A stretch of DNA of 29,252 nucleotides from Zoopage sp. CT-All (Eukaryota; Zoopagomycota; Zoopagomycetes; Zoopagales; Zoopagaceae). The notes beneath the pieces were generated by a model. The model saw nothing but the letters and a program-made list of their open reading frames with translations, did no database searches and had not been told where the DNA came from. A program made the translations under genes and the position numbers. The number at the start of each line of letters is the position of its first letter. Position 1 is the first letter of the stretch. The stretch covers positions 1 through 29,252 of the forward strand of contig QZWS01000078.1 of assembly GCA_004114245.1 (NCBI GenBank). Reading direction: 5' to 3'. This document shows positions 22,952 through 29,252 of this stretch, piece after piece.

Positions 22952-23135
22952 GATGGCAGCAGAGTGTTGACGGCCAGCGGATGGACAGTCACGGTGCTGC
23001 CACTTAATTATGCAAAGCAGTGACTGCTACAAGGGTGGAGATGCTATCCGCACCCGCTCCAATGCATGAAGCACATTACACTCTTAAACAATGCAACATA
23101 CCCATGTTTGGACTAACCAGGGCTGGTCATATACA
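22952..23135 (-). promoter_or_regulatory. Pyruvate kinase promoter region
   Basis: These 184 bp lie between the H+-ATPase stop codon and the pyruvate kinase start, both genes on the minus strand. A short A/T-rich patch (ACTTAATTATGC, near 23001-23012) is the only obvious feature. Confidence 0.35.
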
Positions 23136-23180
23136 TCATGCGCCCGCGACTGCACCCGCGACTACGCCCGCGACGCCGCC
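23136..23180. repeat. Imperfect GC-rich repeat at the H+-ATPase 3' end
   Basis: Three to four imperfect copies of a 10-12 bp GCCCGCGACT-type unit encode the final VAGAVAG-like residues. Replication slippage could lengthen or shorten the end of the protein here. Confidence 0.55.
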
Positions 23181-25929
23181 TATTTCACTCTTCTCATTCC
23201 GTTCATCGTGCACCTTGCGCATCGCAACCAGTACGCTGCACATCTTCACCACCTTGCGCACTTTGGCGACGGAATGACGCACACGAGCCTGCACTGCGGC
23301 CTGCTTCTTGCGAGCAGCCAATTTGCGTCGACGATTCGGGGATGGCCAGAGCCGCGCAGTCAGCTCAAATGACCAGCTCCGCATCACCCAGACCTTGACA
23401 AGATCCAGGAATATAAAAAACACGAGCGACACCCCCAGCACCGAAAAGCCCCACGCTACGCTGATCTTGGGCGTCAGCAGCCCGAATATGCACATCACCA
23501 TGGCAAACACCTGCGTGCCGAGCACGGCCAGCACAAAGATCCACGATGGCGCACTCTCCCAGAAGAATCCTTGGACGCGCGTACTAAAGATAACAAAGTG
23601 CGGCGCCGAGGAAATGTTGAGATACATGATCGAGTGCAACTCGCCAGGAGTGACGTGAAAGACGTCGCGTGCGACGAAGAACACGCCAAACGAGAGGCCG
23701 GCCAGAAGCGCGCCGAGGATGAAGGAGAGGGAGATGAGCTGGCCAAGTCGCCATTTGTCCGGCTTATCACTGATCTTGGCGTGGTCCCAGGCAATCACGA
23801 GCGTCGCTCCGTCGTTGAGGATGCACACAATAACTAACAACAGCGCCGGCAGGTACCATCCTTCCGACAAGATGATCACGAAGAAGAACAGGAGGAAGTG
23901 AATGGTCGACGTGATACGGTAGAGCGCATAGCTGCGCATGCGTTGAAAAATGGCGCGGCTGGTGGTGATGCCATCGATGATCGTGCCAAGACCCGAAGCG
24001 AGCAGCACAATGTCGGCTGCAGACCGTGCCGCGTCCGTACATCCGTGCACCGCGATACCAACATTTGCCTTCTTCAGAGCTAGGAGGCATGAATGAACAA
24101 CCACAGAATGCTGCAGACTCACCAGGAGCATCGTTGACACCGTCGCCGGTTACGGCCACGAGATATCCGCGCTCTTGCAGCAGCTCGACGACACGATATT
24201 TGTGCTCGGGTATCATATGGCCGAACCCATCAGCCTTCTCGCATCGCCGCACAATCTCCTCCTTGGGAACCTTGGGATCCACGAGCTGATGAGTGTCGAG
24301 GATGCAGCGCTGCATTCCGAGGCGCCGGGCCACTTCCTTGCCGATGATGAGCTGATCGCCGGTGAGCATCTTGACGCTGATGCCCATTTCCTCGCACTGC
24401 CGAATCGTTTCGGCCGAATCGGGACGTGGCGGATCAATCAGCGAGATCATGCCAATCATTTCCCACGACTCCTGGCTGCCTGGCATAGTGCGGGCCACAC
24501 CGAGGGCACGGAGGCCACGGCGCGCCAAGGCGTTGACAGCGCGGGTGGCATCATCATCCCCGCCGACAAGATCCACGATGACTTGGGGCGCGCCCTTGGC
24601 CACGCGGAAAATCTCGCCAGTCTCGAGGTTCTTGACAAGCGACTGGGTGAGCTTACTCGTGGGGTTGAAGGGCGTGAACGCCAACACCTTGAACCCGGGG
24701 ATATCGTGCTCGCGGTCCTGGGGCAAGTCGCGGATAAAGTCAATGCGAGCCTTGGCAGCAGTGCGCACCGCACTTTCGATGGCATCGTTGGCACCGGGCT
24801 CTGACGACATGTAGGCATACAACAGGATATCCTCGGTGGAGTACCCCGGGGCGAGGTAGGGCTCGTCAAAGGTGAGCTCGTTGAGGGTCAGCGTGCCGGT
24901 CTTGTCGGAGCACAGGACCGAGACGCTGGCGAGTTCCTCGACAGCGGTCAGCCGCTTGATGATAACCTGCTTCCGTGCCAGTTCTTTGGCACCGACGGCC
25001 ATCGTCACGGACAGCACGGTGGGCAGACCGACGGGAATGGCGGCGACCGTGAGCACAAGCATGTCACGGACGATGTCCAGAATGCGGCCGCGACCTTCGC
25101 TCGCCAGCAATACGCCAAAAATCACCAGCACCATGCCGACGGTGAGCAGCACGAGAAAATTGCCGATCTGGTTGACGACTTTCTGGAAGTGGCCAGGCTC
25201 GGTGGTGATGGCAATAAGGTTGGCTGCGCGACCAACGAACGTCCGCGCGCCGGTCCCGGTCACCACGGCCAGCATATGGCCCTGCTTGACCACAGATGAC
25301 GAGTACACGGTGTCCCCGGAACACTTGCTGGAGGGAAGCGACTCGCCTGTGAGCGCGGACTGATCAATTTGAAGGTCGGCGTCGGTAGCTTCTCCCGTGA
25401 CGCCGACGCCAAGCAACCGTGCATCTGCCGGGACGATATCGCCGAGCCGCAGCACAATAATATCCCCAGGCACGAGCTCGGCGGTGTCCAACTCAACAAG
25501 ATTCGCATCGCGCCAAACGCGGGTCTTCAGCGCCAGCGTCTGCCGCAGCGCATCCAACGCCGACTCGGCTCTGACCTCCTCAACAAACCCAATCACGGCA
25601 TTGACGATGAGCAGGGTCACAATGATGCCGAAATCCAGCCAGTCCTCCACAACTGCAGACAAGACGGCGGCAACCTCGATCAGAAAAGCGATGGATCCGG
25701 TGAAATAGGAAAGGAATTTGAGGATGAGCGAGTGCCGAACTTCGGCAATCTCATTGCGACCGAACTTTACCAGGCGATCCTTGGCGTCCGCAGAGGAGAG
25801 GCCGCGAGTCGGGTCGGTGTGGAGAAACGATTCGAGGTCCGGGTCGATGGATTCGTGGACGTCGATGTGGTGGGCGGCGGGTGCGGGGTCGATGCGCAGG
25901 CCGCTCTTCTCGCCATATGTCGGGGGCAT
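23136..25929 (-). CDS. PMA1: Plasma-membrane P-type H+-ATPase (P3A)
   Basis: Pumps protons out of the cell to energise the plasma membrane. Exons 25929-24123 and 24079-23136, 43-nt intron, 916 residues (yeast 918). Domains in order: cytosolic N terminus; M1-M2 (SLILKFLSYFTGSIAFLIE); actuator loop with DQSALTGESLP; M3-M4 with PVGLPTVLSVTMAVGA; phosphorylation site CSDKTGTLT (Asp342); nucleotide-binding domain; MLTGDQ; hinge VTGDGVNDAPALKKANVGIAV, whose codons span the intron; then M5-M10, including ILNDGAT in M6. The text mixes plant-like pieces (TVLSVTMA, KTGTLTLNEL, SRAIFQRM) with fungal-like ones (PVGLP). The tail is Arg/Lys-rich and lacks a recognisable plant-type regulatory domain; it ends in a small-residue repeat, GGVAGVVAGAVAGA. 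I chose MPPTYGEKS (25929); the frame is open further upstream but reads unlike this family. Confidence 0.96.
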
Positions 25930-26187
25930 GGAACGTGGTTGTTTCGGTGGAAATATACAAACGAAAGAATGCGCGCTGTATGTGGTGCGCGCCGAAGAAG
26001 ATGCGATGAAGCGCGAGGGCAGCGACGGACGGTGGGCGGAGCTGGGCCAGCACTTTGAGGCTATTTTTGTCCCATGCGATGCAGGGGTTGACGGGACAGT
26101 ACACAGCAACAACGCTGATCTTCCATATATATATTTTGGGGTGCGCGGAGAAACGACACAACAATCGATCCGCTCACGTCTCGCTTC
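25930..26187 (-). promoter_or_regulatory. H+-ATPase promoter region
   Basis: These 258 bp separate the nuclease stop codon from the H+-ATPase start, both on the minus strand. An alternating TA tract near 26124-26137 (ATATATATATTTT on the plus strand) is a possible TATA element about 200 bp upstream of the start codon. No gene is seen. Confidence 0.4.
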
Positions 26188-27579
26188 CTATCTCGGAGGA
26201 ACCAGCGTCAGGTCGGCAGCCATACAAATATGATCACTGCCAAAGCTGTTGTTCGGCAGACCAGGCTTGAGAAGCTCTTCATCAGGCAACCCGAGCAGCT
26301 GTCGTGGTTGCAGCCTCCAGTGTCCACCATCCTTCTTCCCGGCTCTCAGATACATGCAGTCATCAGCGCCCCCGATAGCAATGCTCGTCGTGTCGACAAT
26401 AAACATGTAGTCGAGGGTGCCCTTCCACCCGCTTGTATAATTCGTCCACCTCGGCTCGCCTGACCACCGCTCGCCCAGGTTGGCCGGGTCAAGGTCCGTG
26501 TAGCTGGCAAACACAGACCGGCATCGTGGAAGGCTGCTACGGTGCTGCAGCAGCTTCTCCGGCAGATGCAGGCTCGCTGGGAACGCGCGAACCTTGCTTG
26601 GCGCGCTGGCATTCATCTCGTCTTCGCTTTGAAGAGTCCCGCCGCCCTCACCATCCGCCGCACGTCTCTCATCCGTCAAACAGTATGCTGGTATCGCTCT
26701 GAGCTTTTCCATATTTTCTTCGGGCAGCTCAACCAGCGTATTCCCGATACCACCGCCTTGGGTCAGCACCGGATACGTTGGGTCGTTCGGACAGGTGTTG
26801 TAGTCCCCGCACATTATAGCCGCGTACCGCCCCTCGCCATGGAACCGCCACATTTCTGTCACGTATTTCAGCATCACCAGCGACTGTCGCAGCTTCTCGT
26901 AGTGCGCCGCGGGCGGCCAGAACAGGTGGTGGTTGCCAACAACAATACCGAATTCACCCTCGGGTGCCGCAGCGATGGCGGCCTTGGCAACGGGTGCCGA
27001 CTCATTGAGAGTGAGAGGCGCGAAGAAGTCCGGCAGCATGTCGGCGTTGGGATCGACCGTACCGGCATCCGCAGCAAGCGACGCGGCGCTGCGGGCCCGG
27101 AGAACAACTATCTGCCCAACGGAATTGGTATCGTGTGCCGGAGGAGCAACCTCCATCCCGTCAAAATCAAAAGCCATAAAGTACTTTCTTTCGAATCTAG
27201 CCCAATATCAGCACAGAGCCGGCTTGATGGGGAGCGCAATGTACCGATCACGCCGCCACATGATGCAGCATCCATGCCGCTTTAGATCGCTCTTTTTGTA
27301 CAGAAGATCGTACCCGGCTTTGCGGAATATCCCGAACCACTCATCGGTCTTTTCAACCTCTTGCAAGCAGAGGATGTCGGGGTGCCAGTGGAGGATTTCA
27401 TCGGCGAGCAGCTGGCGGCGCGGTTTGACGCGCAGGGCATTGCGCGATGCGTATGGGAACATGGTTCGCTGGACCAGGCATTGTGCGAGGACGTTGTACG
27501 ATAGAACGCGGATTGAGAGGGCGGCAGTGGCGGGCTCGGCACCAGGAACGTGGAGGAATGTTCGCTGCTTGAAGGACAT
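26188..27579 (-). CDS. CCR4/Ngl2-type endonuclease-exonuclease-phosphatase
   Basis: Mg2+-dependent 3' exonuclease fold. The nearest characterised relative I can suggest is yeast Ngl2, which trims the 3' end of 5.8S rRNA; CCR4 deadenylases and Angel proteins share the fold. Exons 27579-27245 and 27196-26188, 48-nt intron, 447 residues. Motifs in order: IRVLSYNVLAQ; ILCLQEVE with the metal-binding Glu; GCCIMWRRDRFE across the splice junction; GNHHLFWPP; MCGDYNTCPNDPTY with catalytic Asp and Asn; GTLDYMF; and NSFGSDHICMAADL with the Asp-His pair. All expected catalytic residues are present; the usual NTHL reads NHHL. There is no leucine-rich repeat, so it is not CCR4 itself. Its upstream side is only about 60 bp from transposon-like repeats. 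The exact subfamily is uncertain. Confidence 0.85.
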
Positions 27580-27642
27580 GGCCCAGGTTGGGGTTTAGCT
27601 GCAGAGCCTCGGCGCAGTTGTACTGCTGGTGTCTCCAATAGA

Positions 27643-27840
27643 GAATTTGCGCAACACCATTCCGATAGCCATTCCGTTAGCTCTCCGTTAGCTGGCCCGC
27701 CCGCCTCATCGGAGCAGCCACTCAATAGGGTGTTTGCGCAGAGTCATTCCGTTCCCATTCCAATAGCTTATCGGAACGGAACCAGAATGGCTCAAAAGAG
27801 TTTGTGCAAGTGCATTCTGATACTCCCATTCCGTTAGCTC
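27643..27840 (+). repeat. Three diverged copies of a Harbinger end-type repeat
   Basis: Copies begin at about 27646 (TTTGCGCAACACCATTCCG), 27733 (TTTGCGCAGAGTCATTCCG) and 27801 (TTTGTGCAAGTGCATTCTG). The first and third both continue into CCATTCCGTTAGCTC. The first two are each preceded by CAATAG. All three have the same orientation. They look like terminal or subterminal repeats of the transposon that follows, with perhaps a second related element inserted next to it. Confidence 0.6.
27741..27795. repeat. Hairpin, TTCCGTTCC / GGAACGGAA
   Basis: A perfect 9-bp inverted repeat with a short loop; the arms extend imperfectly (GAGTCATTC against GAATGGCTC). Such structure near an end suits a Harbinger element or a small non-autonomous derivative. 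Confidence 0.55.
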
Positions 27841-27863
27841 CACTTCCCGCCTCCCCGCCCCAG

Positions 27864-29095
27864 ATGCCATCACCGCCACCTCGCCTTTGCACCCCCAATG
27901 CCTCCACTTTGCTTCTACTGGCTGCGGCTGCCGAGGAAGAATACTGCGCCCTTCTCCACTTGCAAGCTGCTCATCGTCCCCTCGTCAAGTTGCGCCCTTC
28001 GCCTTCGTATGGTGTGCCGTATTGTGCCGATGTGTTCTCCCTTGATGACCGTTCTCACTAGACCGACCCTGCAATTTCGTTTACTTTTTGGTAGAGAATT
28101 TGATTATTCACTTACCTGTTGCTTAGCATAGTGTTTGGGCAGGTTTTGGACAGTTGCCGACATTCGCCGTGTTTGCGCTACTCTTCGGATCCCTGCGGTG
28201 ATTGTCCTTGACAATAGGACAACAATTGACGGAGAGGAAGCCCTATGCATACTCTTAGCGCATCTTTGTTGGCCTGACCGTCTGGCAATTATGTCGCAGG
28301 TGTTTTTTCGTGACTTTTTGACCATTTTGCGGATTTACATGCATATGCTTTGCCTCTTGAGTGCGCGCTTCAACGTCCTTCTTGCATTCGATCAACGCCG
28401 ACTAACAGTGGAGCGTCTGAAGCAGTTTGCGGACAAGGTACAGGCATCAGGAGAAGGTGTGGACGCTGCCCGCGGCGTTTTTGCTTTTATTGATGGTACA
28501 TTCCGTCCGATTGCTTGTCCCACTTACTACCAATGCGTCTGCTACAGTGAGCATAAGAATGCCCACGGAATTAAGTTTCAAGGTGTGATGGCGCCAGACG
28601 GAATAATCATTAATCTAGCTAGTGGATACACTGCGCGACACCATGACGGATGGATGCTGTGGTGTTCGGGACTTTTGGCGGCATTGGACCATCATGTTGG
28701 AGCCGAGGCTGGACTACGGATGTACGGGGACCCTGCGTATGGCGCGCGCAATGCTTGGGTGACGGGACCAATTACAAGACGCTTCTTGGATGACCAAGGT
28801 TGCATATAAAATGTGCAGATGGCATCGCGGAGGATTGTGGTGGAGTGGGGCTTTGGACTGGTTACAAAGTAAGTCCTTGGGTGCTCCTTAGTGCTAACTC
28901 TCTATATTTAGTCTGTGGACAAAATTGGTATTGAAGCGCAATCAAAGGCTGTGGGTGTCGCCGCTTGGGAGGGAATACCAGATCGCCGTGATACTGACCA
29001 ACATCTACACCTGTCTCTATGGCAACCAAATGGCACAGAAGTTCGACTGTAGTCCCCCGACAATGGAGGAATATCTGCAGACAGCAACCAAGTAA
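27864..29095 (+). pseudogene. Harbinger (HARBI1-like) transposase, decayed
   Basis: Exons 27864-28090, 28143-28868 and 28912-29095, introns 52 and 43 nt, 378 codons. The N-terminal part has a Leu/Ala/Glu-rich start (LLLLAAAAEEEY) and FSLDDRSH. Then FWTVADIRRVCATLRIP and GEEALCILLAHLCWPDR, typical of the family, are followed by the catalytic core: FIDGTFRPI (Asp193), YSEHKNAHGIKFQ, PDG, RHD, YGDPAYG (Asp272) and RRIVVEWGFG (Glu310). So the DDE triad is kept. Two in-frame stops break it: TAG 28059-28061 (codon 66) and TAA 28807-28809 (codon 298). Both stops sit where the surrounding protein text continues in the same frame. The start is my choice and the first intron is less certain than the second. 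Confidence 0.8.
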
Positions 29096-29145
29096 TGCAG
29101 ACATTGATAGCATTTGAACTCTGCATGTTTGGTTACAACGCAGAC

Positions 29146-29151
29146 AATAAA
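29146..29151 (+). terminator. AATAAA poly(A) signal for the transposase
   Basis: Exact AATAAA 51 bp after the transposase stop codon, on the same strand. Confidence 0.5.
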
Positions 29152-29170
29152 GGGGACTTAAATGCTACTC

Positions 29171-29176
29171 TTTATT
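29171..29176 (-). terminator. AATAAA poly(A) signal for the convergent ORF
   Basis: TTTATT on the plus strand reads AATAAA on the minus strand, 19 bp beyond the stop codon of the leftward ORF. With the signal at 29146 it makes a compact convergent 3' end. Confidence 0.4.
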
Positions 29177-29194
29177 GTGCACTGTCCTCTGCAT

Positions 29195-29251
29195 TCACTC
29201 CATCTGCTCAAGCATGCGCAGCACTAGTGCGGTGTGATCTGCACGCTCCTG
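29195..29251 (-). CDS. C-terminal tail of a second Harbinger ORF (partial)
   Basis: An open frame enters from the right edge and ends in TALVLRMLEQME and TGA. Eighteen residues are too few to identify. Position and direction match the second gene of Harbinger elements, a Myb/SANT-like DNA-binding protein needed for transposition; that is inference from layout only. Confidence 0.3.
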   Translation of the reverse strand, partial: QERADHTALVLRMLEQME

Positions 29252-29252
29252 G

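Larger units (their letters stand above)
27580..27863. other. Spacer with transposon terminal-type repeats
   Basis: This holds the nuclease promoter (first about 60 bp) and then three related copies of a sequence of the form TTTGCGCA-n4-CATTCCG, plus a hairpin, all described separately. It leads directly into the transposase gene. Confidence 0.5.
27640..29252 (+). mobile_element. PIF/Harbinger DNA transposon, right end outside window
   Basis: A DDE_4-type transposase gene reading rightward, end-type repeats on its left, and the tail of a convergent ORF at the window edge form the usual two-gene Harbinger layout. The true left end is uncertain because three end-type copies are present; the one at about 27728 (GGGTGTTTGCGCA) looks most like a Harbinger terminus. 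The transposase has two in-frame stops, so this copy is not autonomous. Unlike the relic at the left edge of the window it still has ordinary CpG content, suggesting a younger insertion. Confidence 0.75.

Noticed and set aside
21593-23023. 476-codon open frame on the strand opposite pyruvate kinase
   Set aside because: It mirrors the kinase gene almost exactly and its translation has no domain pattern; biased codon use leaves few stop complements on the opposite strand.
28106-28120. U1 snRNA 5' end (ACTTACCTG)
   Set aside because: The match is inside the first transposase intron and the following bases do not resemble U1 or fold like it; on the minus strand it is merely a donor-like CAGGTAAGT.

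Overview
The window is nuclear DNA from a eukaryote, most likely a fungus. The pyruvate kinase and the 916-residue P-type proton pump look fungal. Mitochondrial uS8m is nuclear-encoded and yeast-like. Genes are packed head to tail and cut by very small introns: I place 36, all 40-52 nt, with GT..AG ends and CTAAC/CTAAT/CTGAC-like branch sites. DDX41, which I recall as missing from the common yeasts, and a proton pump that mixes plant-like and fungal features hint at an early-diverging fungal lineage. That last step is inference.

Layout. 1-817 is a relic of unknown origin with no CpG at all for about 790 bp. 964-6216 (+) is clathrin heavy chain, complete in six exons. 6370-7131 (+) is an unrecognised secreted-protein frame broken by one TAG. 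7289-9025 has no convincing gene. It holds a TATA-like site, a short hydrophobic ORF, and an 11-nt telomere-template sequence in the loop of an imperfect hairpin, which makes it a candidate telomerase RNA locus. 9026-11097 (-) is DDX41, seven exons. 11146-17885 (+) is the Arf exchange factor Sec7, 18 exons, sharing a 48-bp promoter gap with DDX41. 17936-20580 (-) is the H3K4 methyltransferase Set1, five exons. 20728-21213 (-) is MRPS8. 21389-22951 (-) is pyruvate kinase. 23136-25929 (-) is the plasma-membrane H+-ATPase. 26188-27579 (-) is an Ngl2/CCR4-type nuclease. From about 27640 to the right edge lies a PIF/Harbinger DNA transposon with a decayed transposase, repeated terminal-type sequences and the tail of a convergent second ORF.

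Together the genes are housekeeping: vesicle coat formation (clathrin, Sec7), RNA metabolism (DDX41, the nuclease), chromatin (Set1), glycolysis, membrane energisation and mitochondrial translation. They are not an operon or a metabolic cluster. The points most worth following are the telomerase-RNA candidate, the CpG-free relic (suggesting CpG methylation in this genome), and the intron set, in which lengths divisible by three are rare and always carry an in-frame stop.
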